From the NCBI GenBank assembly GCA_025024175.1, contig QCXZ01000041.1, positions 34,653,786 through 34,717,785 of the forward strand: a stretch of 64,000 nt of DNA, given 5' to 3'. Made by a program: the position numbers and the translations under genes. The stretch is from Rhyzopertha dominica. Lineage: Eukaryota > Arthropoda > Insecta > Coleoptera > Bostrichidae. This document shows positions 1-13,039 of the stretch, one piece after another (the stretch's first letter is position 1; each line of letters begins with the position of its first letter). The notes under the pieces are model-generated. The model searched no databases. It was not told the origin of the DNA and was given only the letters and a program-made list of their open reading frames with translations.

Positions 1-1940
1 AAATGTTTTATTTCGATACGATTAAATAAGATTCTCACAACCACACTAGATCGGGTATCTTGTTTGAACAAATTAGTCAAGCTCGAATGTTGTTGTTCTT
101 GTTAAAGCTAATGATCCTAAAATTTCATTTCAGTAATCTTACTACACGTGAACATCATCCCATCTCATAGTACTTAAGAATCAAAATGTACACAAATATA
201 GAACACTTAAAACATAAAGCACCATATGCTATGGCCGTGCTGAAATTTTCATTCATATCTGCGTATCCTTAAAATTGAACAAATAACAACATCATTTTGT
301 CGTTTTACTGCATGTGACTGCTAATTTGCGCGAGGTCTAAACTATTAATTAAAGCTATTTATTAAAGTTCTTTAAAAATAATTCATTGAGGGGCTCTAAA
401 AGGAAACTTGTACCTAGTAGATGCAAGTGAATATCAAAGTACGATATAGAAAACAACATGACCCCAGTCGTCGTTAGTTTGCCAAGAATGAACTATGAAC
501 ATGAGCATATCCTGGCTGGCGAGACACAGCAATTTCGGTATAAATATAGCCGTGGGGCGGAAATGAAAGTTTATGAATAGGGGAGGAGGGTTTATTGTAC
601 TTGGGAGTCCTTGCGAGCTGAGATGAAATTGAGCATAGGCCCGCACTGTAGCAAGGACGTCTGTTTGTTTCCCAGGTGTAAACCTTTGTGTAATAACTAA
701 ACACACGGCTATATTGAAATATAAACATGAGCTGGAATTACGTCAATGTAGTCCGTGAATCTCATTCTCACGTAGTAAATTACTTAATTGTGAACCAAGG
801 ATCATTTACTCTTGTCTGACAACAATACCGACGATTAAGTTGCATGTACATTGTAATCTTTAAACAGTTCGTGAGAAATTCAGAAATTTAACTGCTAAAC
901 ACTGTTTACTTCCTATTGACCTAAGATGGTACAAGAATATTAACGTCAGTAAATATCGACTATACACGAATGTAAAGTAAAAATAATCGTTAAACTGTTA
1001 TCTATTAAACATCAGTTTGATTGACCACCATCAAACATAACTAGCCTTTCAACAACGAAGTGTTTCTGATGATCCATATACTGCTTTATGTGTATTATTA
1101 AGGAATTTACGACAAGACAACAACACAGTTGACTATTTATTTATTCAAAATACTAAAACCATACATAATAAAGTTAGTTTTTACAACCCATTAAGTTTAA
1201 CGTTAGAAAAATAAGGAAGCGCTAAAAAAGTACAATACACATAAACGATTGGAAGCGTATTAGTAAAACTAAAATAAACTCTTTGGATCCCAGAACTACA
1301 GTTTGCCAAATTAGGGTTTATGACCATCATAAAGGTATAAAAAGTACACACTTTGTCATTTACACATCAACGATTAAGTGTTAAAGAGATATGAGATTAT
1401 CATAAGGTGAACGACTCAAATATTGACCGTAGTAGTTAAACAAAATTTAGACAAAAATAACAGTTTTTAAGAAGTTAAGAAAAAATGGATTGCAATTATA
1501 CCATTGTTTTTATCCTCTAATAATTATTATTATTATTTTAGATATCTTTTCCTTCTCAAACATATTTACCACGACTTTATTATTTAATATTTCTTTAGCT
1601 AGTTCCTTATTACAAATACCTCGTCGTTCCTTATATTATTTATCCAGTATATTTTTTAAATTACTTTATCTTAGCTAACCATTATAACCAGATACTAATG
1701 TATTACCGCGTCCAAGTTTCCAGGGCATTAAATTTTACCAGAAACACATCTGAATAATTATATTAAGAACTTACGTTCAGTAATAGTTTCTTTTAGTATA
1801 TATTCAGAATACAGTCGACAATGTACTTAACTGATGATTTATTATAGCATATTATAGTAATATGCTTCTTATTTTAGACTGTTCAACTGAATGAAAATGG
1901 GAAGGTAATACTTACAAAGAATAAAACAGATCGGAATGTT
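1..1940. other. AT-rich intergenic sequence
   Basis: No gene is supported here. Open frames are short, low in complexity and match no family I recognise. The 90- and 84-residue minus-strand frames at about 434-728 overlap each other in different frames and have no domain signature. Confidence 0.6.
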
Positions 1941-1949
1941 TGTTATGTG

Positions 1950-3400
1950 TTAAGGTAGGTGCCTAAAATTCGAGGATATCAAATACAAAGGAACAATAAA
2001 TCGCTAAATTTGATCCCTAATAAACCAATGGTTAATAAAGTAAAACGAAATAGTGTGACATGCTATGCTATAAGTGCGGCAAAGAAGGACATTTTTCGAA
2101 ATTCTGTTAACCAATCAAGCAGGAATTTAAATCAGAATTCTAACCAAGATCCGGGTAAACATGGTTACTAATGAAGTCAGTTTAGTTCGTATTCCTTGAT
2201 GGTAAAAAAGTTAACTGGACTTCTTGACGCAGCAGTCAAAAAAACCTTATTTGTGAAAAGCAGGCGCTTAATGTAAATTATCCTTCCCAGAATGAGAAAA
2301 ATACAGCAGTAGAAGTTTCAATCATGGTTGATAACGAAACATTTCATGTTAAAACTTTAGAAGTGCCCAACATTGCGATGAATGCTGATATTTTATTAGG
2401 ACAAGACTTTCTAGATACAGTAAGAAGGAGAAGCGATTGTAATAAAGTCACTTTCGAGAGCGTAAGTACAAATAATCTTGAAAATGATGACGTACAGGCA
2501 TCATGAACATTAATGTGCATGGATGAAACGGAAATTCGTTTGAATGTTAATGAAAATCTAGTAAGACTCAGTTGATTGATCTCTTCAAGATTTCTCTGAA
2601 GATATCAACAACGAATCTTTGTGTATTAAATTAAGAATGAGCTCAAAAGTAAGAAAATAGTACGTGGTATCTCGCGTCCTGTATTGCATTAGGAGCAAGT
2701 ACTGAATGACTTATAAAAGGCTCTCGATAGAAAAGTAATTTACCGAGTTATTTTGAATAGTCGGATGTCTTGTGCTTGTTCGTAAAAAGAACGGTGAGTT
2801 TCGTATGTACGCTGATGTTCGTTCGTTCAATACGGTGTGCGTGAAAGACAACTATCCTTTACCCCGTAGACTATTTCATAAGCAATTTAAACAGAGCCAA
2901 GTATTTTAGCGACAACGACTTCAAGAATGGTTTGTTTCGTGTTGACATCGAGTAATCGTCAAGCTGGTAGGTAAGTACCTATACATCGTTGACCGACGGT
3001 CGGTATGAACTTTTGAAAGCTCCTTCTCGGTTTTGCAACAGTCCTTGATGTTTCAAATGTATGTGAACTGTATTTTCCAAGATTTGATCCGCGAAGCACA
3101 TAAATTAATATGAACATTTGGACATTTTGGAGCGGATTCGTGGATTAGTAAAGACTTATGACTGAAGATGCGTTTAGATAAATGCGCCTTCTTAATGATT
3201 ACCATATACTATTTAGTCTATACGATCGTGAATGGTATTACTAAGACGGAAGAGACGCAAACAGTTCAAGCAGTTTTTAGACGATTCGTACAGAATTACA
3301 CTAGTGTAGCAAAACCACTAACAGATAGAAATATTTTACATTCGGGCATAATATCTATTAGTTTTGACAGCAATCGGTACCTGGTATTCTGATTTGCAGA
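1950..3400 (+). pseudogene. Decayed Ty3/Gypsy retrotransposon (gag-protease-RT relic)
   Basis: The order of remains is that of a Gypsy gag-pol. A CCHC zinc knuckle (C-x2-C-x4-H-x4-C) is encoded at 2066-2107. The 3' half of an aspartic protease follows at 2324-2506, including an ILLGQDFL motif typical of the protease C-terminus. RT motifs come next at about 2770-2940, starting with LVRKKNGEFRM and a PLPR stretch, then a frame with SDNDFKNGLF where LDLxxGF is expected. RT-connection remains are seen at 3240-3345, with VQAVFRRFVQNYTSVAKPLT. The frame changes repeatedly and stops interrupt it, so this is a dead copy. I could not find its LTRs. Confidence 0.7.
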
Positions 3401-6400
3401 GAAATCCAAACCATTTGAGTCAATCCTTTCCCTCAGAAAAGCATTGGGCAACGTTGGTTGGAAGCAACAAAGCAGAACAAGAGGCCGAATCCAGCAGGAA
3501 AACGAAGAAAAGGCTCAAGTCACCGATTGCAACAACCATCATTCAGACAATGCATTGTGAGGATTGGTCGAACTGCGAGCGATCTGGATTAAATTGGGAA
3601 GCACAGTGTATGTACGGCCAAATTTTGTTTACTCTATTCGCTACAGTTAACGTACATTTAGTTGCACTGAATACAGGATGTTGTTAGACGTTTAGCTTGT
3701 TTTCAAGATTAAATATTAATTATATTTATGATGATATCGTTTGCTTTTTATTATAGGTCTTCTAGGGTACCCATAACATTTCTGAGCAGTTGTGTTTTAT
3801 TCAACACATTCACCACAAGGGGCACTGTGTGAGCTACACCATAAAAAAAATTGTGTGGGTAGCAGAAACCAAGCCACCGATTACTATGCACCGAAAGTAT
3901 CTTATTATATACTCAATAGTCCCATTTGAGGAAGTTCAGTAGAAGTTGTGTATTTATTACATTAATCCATTATGTAGGTATTATTAATTCATTATAGTGT
4001 ACACAACTGCAGTTAACACAAATGTAAATCCGTATAAATAAAAAACCCTAAATGATAAATTCTCACTAGAGTGGAGCAGATCGTCTGCATAAAAGATTCA
4101 TTACAATTTTATGTTGCTGAATACCTGATAGAATAGGCTACCTTCGAAGCTAGAAAAATATTGAAATAATTTAATGTTCTAGAATTAGTATACCTATGTA
4201 GTGAATTAGTAATTTCAATTTATACGTCGATTTCTTAGAACAATGGGAGAAACACGTCGACAATAATTTTAATAGAACAAAATGCAAGTAATCTCCCTAC
4301 TTATGCATATTTTACGTGTAGCGTAAAAAGATAATTGCAAGTATGCATGATGGCAGAATTATACTTATTATGCATAACATAGATGACTAAATAACTCCCA
4401 CCCTCCTCTTTGGCACATTTTATGTGAAATTGCGCTACGACGTTCACACTATCAGTGTATGTTTGGTATGTTCGAACCACAAAATTCCTTGTTGTCGTGA
4501 TATGAGGAATAACTTAAGATAACTTTAATGCTGAAAAGTGCCAAACATGCTTATTTTCGTCTTGGATAAGATAACGATTATAATAAAAATAAAAAATTAT
4601 CAGCTACGTGAGGTTAAGTTTTGGTTATCGGTTCAATTTAATTTATGCATTCTTATCTACTAATAAAATGTTGCTAAGTATATCATTTCTTACGAAACTG
4701 TCCTACTAGAATGCGTATCGATAGATAAAAAGTTAAGTGTCTGGTCTTAATAACTCATGCCGGCATCGTGACATTAAGGAGCATCCGATATCATATAAGA
4801 CAATTGCGTTATGTGAATGAGTTCTCACAAAAGAAATAATTTTGCTATACGAAACTGCTACTTATTTAGAAAACAGGCACACCTGACGTGTGTTAAAAAG
4901 AGTTAAGAACATTTTTATCTAAATTATGTTAACTGCACATTTTGGTTTAGGTAATAAAAATTTTGACTACTAACACCTAATGAGTCATTAAACCTAAATA
5001 AAAGTTTATAATAATAAATTAGCTACTGTTACCCCAGGGTTTATTCCTCAACACTCATTCGCAAAATGCCATTCCTCGTCATTGTAAGTTGTTGATAGAA
5101 GGCAAACAGCCGATTTTACGACATATAACGTCACAATGTGGAAAGTACTTACTTTCTGCACTAGTCAGATGACTGCGTACAATTATACAAATGGCATGAA
5201 TAAAGTAACATCGCTGGGAAATACGGGCGCAAAGTGGTCTACAAAAACTCCGAATGTAATGAATGAATTTACGAATGCAACAAAAACCAGCTAAGTATGT
5301 TACAAGAATAACGCTTTTTATTCATTAGAATGTTAGTTCTTTTGCAAACATAAAATAAATGAAGGTAAGAAAGTACAGTAAAAGTAAAAAGAAACGGGCG
5401 CAAATAAATAACGTTTATTATGATTACAAACTGAATCTTCCAATACAAATTTTGGTTCAGTTGATGTTTTCTCTAAGGCCACAGTAATAGGACAATAGAG
5501 AATATGAACGTTTGACAAAATTGCGGAATCTGTATAGGAGAGTCGATAAAATGTTTAATAATTAAAAAAAAAACGAATTTATTAAAAGCAATTGAGTTAG
5601 GCGAATAGACTGCTACACTGGTATACATAACACTGCCTGCATCAAAATTTTCAGTCTTGAATATAAGGGACTTAAACGGGTATACATCTTCATGGAAATT
5701 CCTAACCTCATCAAACAGCGTTCAATTATTATTTAGGAAAAAAACAAGATTCCAAGTCAATCAGCCATCCTAGTTTACTGACGTAATGCACAATTGCTTG
5801 CTTTGAAATTAAATATCTAAGTTGCCATAAGGGATTGTTTTATTGCAGAAAGGCATTACTTTGCCTTGAGCAATGAGGAAATTTTAAACGTCTAGCTTAA
5901 ATAAATAAATATTGTCACAATAATTTTATAATGGCGTTCGTAAGAAGTTTCTCGTTCTGTGGTGACACTTTAGAAATCGTAGCTACTTGTTTTAACTACA
6001 AAGGAATTAGTTACCTCTAATATCTATTGAAAATAAAAATTTTATCATTGTTACTTGTCAGTATCTGGACATATTGATTACAGGTGTGTATTTGGGTAAA
6101 ACCGCAGCTGTTGCAACTCAACGATATGTGCTGATAACAAGGTCTACTTTTATATAAATCCATCTACTTATCTTGTTTCCAAGCTGTAATTTCGAAAGGT
6201 TTGCTCTAGAAAACACATGACGTAAATTTGCCTTTCATTGAAGATACCTATATCTATTGTTTCTGTTGACAATTATATGGGACACAGCATTAGAGGATTA
6301 TTGATTATTATCTAATATGATAAAGATTACCTATCAATGCTGACAACAGTTAAAATTACTAAAGTGATTTGTATAAAATATGAGCTGAGTGTACTTTGAT

Positions 6401-8690
6401 TCTAATTAAACGATATATGAAAAACCGTAACCACAATAATTTAGAAAATCTAAATAGGTATTAAAACGGCAAAGGTGCCATCTTCAGTAAAAGTATAAAG
6501 TAAGCGACTTCTTGGAAGTGCATGTTGATAATAATGTGATTCGTTGATTACAAAGAAATGAATGAATTATACTTTAGCGAATAGAGATTTAGGTCCGATT
6601 CCAAGTTCCGCATTGTTCACAAAATATAAATAAGGATGTTTTGTTGACCTCCACTTCCACTTGAAGTTAGTGAGAAGAATAATATCTTCCAAGGATTTCA
6701 AGACATCGCTTATTTATACTTCTACTGACGGCGGCAGTTTAGGCTTTCAAATACGATTTCAAATGTTTCTGAAATACTATTTTCCATATTACTCGTGCCA
6801 AATGTATGTGTAGGTATTACTTTTGCAAGATGTTCTGTATTTGACACTGGTAGATTCAGTACACAAAAATACTCAGGCGCAATTGATCCCAACCGGTCAC
6901 TGAGATAATTGAACAAAAAGACCATTTGGCTCCCATATCCAGGAAGCTACAGCTTCCTTAAGGATCATTTTCGGACATATGCCCATATGGTTTTTAAGTG
7001 ACACTTCTAGTTGATGTGAGTACGCTGTCCTTTTCTGGTTGCTCGAGTGCCACCAGCTACTCGTCATTTACCATAGTAAAATTAATCATTAAACAATAAT
7101 TGTTTCCTGTATTCCAAACACTTATGATCATTATATGTTCTTACTGCTAGGTTACGAATTACACCCGCATATTTTTTTATAAAGTAACACTGATAACTGA
7201 TAAGTATTTATACTATATATACTATATAAGTATTTATAGTTCTCTTTTAACTTATATAAGTTATAATTTTTAAGTTTTTATTACTATGCCAGATGAAATA
7301 AACCTTCGTGCACACGGAGATAAACAGAACACAACCCCAGGAGGAAAAACACGAGCAGACAAGTTTGAAGAGTCGTGACCCTGCAAGATGACGACGGTCG
7401 CTTCCCAGACACTTCCTTGATTTCGTAGTAAACAAGTAGTCGATAAGGTCTGCAGTAGTGTACCTTGGAGTCGTAATCATCCAATCAAAACCGTCAAGCT
7501 TCACTGCACACGGGTCCTTCAGAAGTGGAGAAAAACAATGCACTGGCGCATTGCCTAAACGCCAATATTCTGGCAAAAGTTCTTACGTTTGCAATAAATT
7601 AAATTATGAAAGGAAAGAAATATTACACTCACAGAGACGAAATTTTAAAATATACTCTCATATAGTATATTTCGTAGTCGTTATTTAATTCAAGGCATTT
7701 TTTGGTTTAAAAAATTACTTGGTCTTCGATTCCGAAATTACAAAATATGCAAATTAACTCCGTTGTTCAGTTGAATTCTCAATGGAGCTGTGTTTCTTTT
7801 AAAATGCTTGACACCAAGAAAACAGTTGTAAATGCGTCTTTATATTCCTACACATTTATAATTAAGATTCTCTGAACACGGAAGACATTCAGTAAACAAT
7901 ACTTTACCATCATTTGGAAGATATATTCGCGTTATATAAGGTATTACGGTGAACGAATACAGATCTTTGGATTAATCCAAGGAGACTTTGACTTTCACTT
8001 TAAGCAAGCTTCTTTCACCAAACTGACAAGTTAGATATTGATTGGATTATAGTCCAGTTTCTACAGAGGTAGTTACCAACTTCTTACTAGCAAAATTATT
8101 GTAGGGCAAACTAGTCAATAAAATATTTTTTTCCAACTTGGGCAAAGTGCTAAACAACCAGTGAAGAAATATTCATATTAGTCTACGGAGAGTACTATAA
8201 TACTCAGTAATCGACCAACAACAAGGAAACTGGTTGTCATTCGACCCCTTGCACATAAGAAAGCATGTTAAATGTGGTGAAATGGTTAGAGCAAATAGAA
8301 GAATGGCCATTTAGAAAATAGCCGATGATCTCTACTTTTCATTTGGGCAACAAGTTTCGATTAAAAATATAAACACGAAGAGAGTAAATGTGTCAAGTTT
8401 ATACCAAGTATTACTTTGACATTCACTTAAACGAAGAAGCAAGTTACCACCACAACAATGTATGTACAAGTCACACATCGTTTTTCATCTTTATTTCAGA
8501 TAGAAAGTCATAGTGTGTCTACATCCTATATATTTACCTGATTTGCCAATTTGTGATCGTTGGCTCTTCTCTAAAATCGAATTGGCTATGAAGGGAAAAA
8601 CGTACATGACAGAAAAAGTTCAAGATAGCATTAAAATGTAACTAAGGGCAATAAAAAGGCAACTTCGAAGATTATTTTGAGAAACAGGAC
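3400..8690. other. Intergenic sequence, no supported gene
   Basis: AT-rich sequence with only short open frames. The 107-residue frame at 3364-3687 overlaps the end of the Gypsy relic and may be part of it. The 109-residue minus frame at 7247-7576 has no recognisable domain. A short phrase near 7340 (acaagtttgaagagtc) is echoed near 26748, so this may be an undescribed repeat, but I cannot define its limits. Confidence 0.5.
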
Positions 8691-8694
8691 TGAA

Positions 8695-10640
8695 GTTGAA
8701 AAAAAAAGAGTGTCATACCAGCGAGTACTGTGAGAAGGATTGTTGCCGCTTCTCTTGTCATGGCTTCTTTTATTGTTTTTTCCATGTATGTGTTGGTCTT
8801 CCTCTTTTCCTTCTATTTAATGGATGGTATTCTAGCGCTAGACGTGGTAACCTTTCTTGTCCCATTCGCATGACGTGTCCGGACCAGATCAGTTGTCGTT
8901 GTTCTATTCTTTCTACTATTGTGTCTTGTATTTGTGATCGTTCTTTGATTATTTCATTTGGTATATGTTCCAGTCTTGAGATTCGACACAATCTCCTGAA
9001 AAAGTCCAATCCGACAGTTTGTAGTTTTTTTCCTCTGTGTTAATTTCCACGGTACGGCACCATATCTTGCTATCGGCTCTGCTATACAATTATAAAGGAG
9101 TTTCTTTGTTTCAAATCTGAGTTTCGTGGACCACAATAAACCATGTAATTGATGTATGGTTATCTTTCCTTGCCTTATTCTATAATAATGTCCTGGTCAT
9201 CCTTACTATCATGCGTAATGAGGCTTCCTAAATATTTTATTTTACAAGGTTTTTATTGTTTGGCCCTGACGTTCCTACGCAAAGGTATTCGGATTTATTC
9301 ATATTCACTTGCAGTCCCAATTTTGTCCATCCTTTTAACAATTTTCTCATCATGTAAGTGATGTTGTCTTCATCATTAGCGAGTATTACTTGGTCGTCGG
9401 CAAAAAGCATTGTGTAAAGGTTTGTATCGCCCATCTCAATTCCCATTCCTGAACATATTCTACACCATTCACTGAGGGCTTCTTGAACATATATTTTAAT
9501 AAAGGTTGATGACATGCTACAACATTGTTTTAATCCCTTTGTAATTTTAATTTTAATACTTGTCTGCGGGCCCGTAATAACAACACATTTGGTGTTTTTA
9601 TATACGTTGGAAATACACCTTATACAGGTTTTGTTAATGCCACGTTTATTCAATACCCCAAATAATTTATTTAAAGGACCGGAGCCGTATACCTTTTCCA
9701 AGTCAATAAAAATAATATGTGTGCCTATATTCCTTGACACTCTTTTTACTATGACTTGTTTTAGGGTGAAAATATTATCCAGACATGATCTTCAACTACG
9801 AAAACCACTCTGCTGTTCAATATCCACAATATTTTCTTCAATTATCGATTTTATTATCCTGCCATACAACTTCCCCACTGAACTAGTCATGCAAATGCCC
9901 CTATAGTTCTTACACTGAGTTTTACTTCCCTTTTTCTAGATGGAGCTCATATATTCCGATATTCAATCTGGTCCATACTTAACCAGCTCAATACGGATGT
10001 CTCCAGGCCCTACTGCTTTCTTATTTTTTGAACTTTTTAGAGCATTTCGCAATTCGTTTATTGAGATTGGTTCTATTTCCATGCTGTCCGGACTAATACT
10101 CATCTCCGCCCATTTAAATACGGCCCGTGTCTCAGTCAATAGTTCGGTGTAATACTTTTCCGATTGTTCTAAACTCTAAAGTGATGAGGCTTAAGTTGCA
10201 TATGTGTTTTCTTCTTTTCTCAAGGTTTTTACCATTTTCCAAGCTTCCGATACTTTTGTTCCACCCATATACCTGTCTAGTTCTCACATCGTCTATTCCA
10301 CATACAATTTTTGCTTTTGGCTACTTCTCTTGTAACTTCTCTGTTTATTCTTGCATATAATTTCCTATCTTTTACTTCTTTTGTATTCAACCACTTATTA
10401 TATGCCCACGTTTTTAATTTTACCCTCTCTAACTCTCTTGTCCACCACTTCTTCCATCTCGTATTCGTATTTTTTTATTTAATTCCACCCTTCCTCAAAT
10501 TTATTCTTTTTGTTTTCAAGTGTTAAGTACCATGATTGCTTTTTTACGAAACCCATTGTATTCTTATATGACGTACATTTTTTCTTTGAATGCCTTATTG
10601 ACAACCTTTTGCTACGCTTGAATTCAGTTCCTCCTGCTTT
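8695..10640 (-). pseudogene. Non-LTR retrotransposon (LINE) reverse transcriptase, decayed
   Basis: Read on the minus strand, the remains follow the order of an insect LINE ORF2. A lysine-rich linker and the pre-RT segment (ISINELRNALKSSK) lie at about 10640-10000. RT blocks follow: NYRGIC at about 9905, FIDLEK at about 9700, then LFADDQVILANDED, which is the FADD catalytic motif, in the 167-residue frame 9237-9740. The C-terminal part ends with FRRLCRISRLEHI and NRRKRGRPTHTWKK in frame 8770-9009, a typical tail of this clade. Several frameshifts and stops (for example near 9800, 9230 and 9010) kill it. The endonuclease domain is not seen, so the copy is probably 5' truncated. Confidence 0.85.
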
Positions 10641-10689
10641 TTTTTACTAATTATCGACACTTGACTTCGAGGGGTAAATTTCAATACTG

Positions 10690-11859
10690 CAATACGCTGT
10701 ATTAGTGTGACGTAGATGTCGGCCATTTTGCTGCGATTCGTCAAGATCCCGGATCCAAACCAACCTACTTAGTTGTCATAATGTGCGTAGGGGAGTTCAG
10801 CGTTTGGTGTAATTTTTTTTTATTGTTAAAGAGTATTTTATGTGTTACTGTGTATGTTTGAGTAGCTTACACTACTTAGCTTTACTTAGCAAGTATTACA
10901 AACCGAAATTACATTTAGATACAATGTATTGTTGAAAAGCTGAACATATACTAAGTACGTGTGTGGAGCATTACAATTTACAAGTTTTACCAGAAAATGG
11001 TAATGGGTTGGGTCCCTGGATGTTCCCGTTATATTGAGAGAGAAACGTGTAACCTTTACAGCATTTTTGTAGGTTGTTTTTAAACAATAGATTGCAACTA
11101 AATGTAATTTTGGTTTGTAATACTAAATTATACGAAGGAATGTAAACCACTAAAAATATACAGTAACACTCAATGTTCAGAGAAAAATTATAGTATAATA
11201 CANTATTTTGAAGTGTTACTNTGTATGTTTGAGTGGTTTACATACCTTTGTATTATTCATTAAGTATTACAAACCTAAATTACATTAAGTTGCAATCTAT
11301 TGTTGAAAGACAATCTAAAATAAGTGCTTAAAGTTTANACGTTTCTCTCTNATTATAACAAGAACATCCAGGGACCTAGCACGTTACCATCTTCTGGTAC
11401 AACATGTAATAGTAATGATCTACACACGCACTTATTGTAGGTTAAGCTTTTCAGAAGTACCTACATTGTAACTAAATGTAATTTACGTTTGTAATACTTG
11501 CTAAGTAAAGCGAAGGAGTGTCAGCTACTCAATCATACACAGTAACACTTTAAAATATTCTTTTAACAATAAANAAATTGCACCAAATACTGAACTCCCT
11601 TATGCACGTTATGACAACTTGGTTTGTTTTGACCCAGGATCTGAACTAAATGTAATTTCGGTTTGTAATACTTGTGAAGAAAAACTAAGAAGTGTAAGCT
11701 ACCCAAATAAGCACAGTATCACTTTTAAATATTCACAAAATTGCACCTAACAATGATTTCCGTTACGCACGTTATGACAACTCGGTTTGTCAGAATCCAG
11801 GACTTTGACGTACCGCAGAAAAATGGCCGTCATTACGTCAGCACTAATATAGCGTATTG
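10690..11859. mobile_element. Foldback (long inverted repeat) MITE, about 1.17 kb
   Basis: The outer ends are inverted copies: CAATACGCTGTATTAGTG at 10690 matches, with few changes, the complement of 11842-11859. The similarity continues inward for hundreds of bases, with GGCCATTTT, GTTGTCATAA, TAGCTTACAC and CCCTGGATGTTC all found in both orientations. The right side carries an extra copy of one module: 11470-11640 is repeated at 11645-11800. There is no coding capacity. It is probably mobilised in trans by a DNA transposase. Several single N bases (11203, 11221, 11338, 11351, 11574) lie inside it. Confidence 0.75.
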
Positions 11860-13039
11860 GGTCTTTACACTTATATAATTTAGAAGGAGAAAAATACCTG
11901 AGCAAAGGAATATATGCCACATGTCAAACAGCTTCTGCCTTTTCAGAAGTTTTCGCGAATGACCATTATAGGTTATAGATTTTCTGTCAACTGTTGTTTT
12001 CCAACTTAGGTCGCCATCAGATTGAGGAGGTTAAAAAAAGTACTAGATAGGAATTTCCTAACCCAACTTGATTGGAACGGTCCTTAAAGAAAACAACTAC
12101 ATATATAGAGTAGCAGTGCCAATGGCATAAGTTGGATACGTATATGAAATTTATTTCCTTCACTGTCATATTTATGAATGAACCATTCTCCTTGTTGCAC
12201 AACGACGAGCAATACGCTTACGAACGGTCCAATCTTTGCGCAATACACTTACAAATGATTCAATCATTGCGCAATTTCTACACTAAACTATGAATTGACA
12301 AGTCAGAGTGACCCTTCAGCTTACAAGTATTTACTGTGAAGCAAATCAGTAAAAGCGACAAGTTCTTATGATTCCAAGCTACTTTCTAATAGATGTTGAC
12401 ATTCAATAATTCGGTAAACGTACTATAATATCTATATCTATTTCATTCATACTGTAAATACATGTTTTGTTAAGAAAATATCCACCTGTAACAATTACCG
12501 ACAACCGCACTTCATTAGAAATGTTTTTAATTCTGCATCTAACTGCGGGATGAAAAACATCATATTTAAAAGAAGAATTGAATTCTTTGAATTAGCAAAA
12601 ATTGGGATTCATAAATTGTATTTAAATTAAAAAGGATTTATCACTGTGCACGTGAAAATTAAATATAATGTCAAATAACTCTCAAACGGTGCGACCGAGG
12701 CTTAACAATTATTTATTTATAACAATTCCAAAAGTGCAATGACATTATACAGGGTGTTCCGTTTAAAATAACGAAATTGGTACCCACTTCCAGCATAACA
12801 GCAGGAAGTTGGCCATCTTTGTAAATATTTTTAATTTGTTAAGAACTTAATTCTAGATAACTTTCATTTGAACCATTTTTGTTAATTTTAACTTATACGC
12901 TCTTTACAGACCGTTTCGTGAATAGGGAATCGCCATAACTAAATAAATTACCTCTTTTACAGTGAGCATGTGCTGTAGTTCTCTCCACGTTTATGCAACA
13001 AGCACCAATACACAGTTGTCTTTCGGATGGGTATTATAT
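11860..13039. other. Intergenic sequence with a possible MITE end
   Basis: No gene seen. At about 12748 a TATACAGGGTGTTCCG phrase resembles the tips of the foldback elements at 13040 and 34115, but I could not find a matching opposite end. A short tandem duplication (GCGCAAT... units) lies at about 12205-12275. Confidence 0.4.

Noticed and set aside
9514..10526. Four plus-strand frames of 70-130 residues
   Set aside because: They are opposite-strand shadows of the LINE reverse transcriptase.
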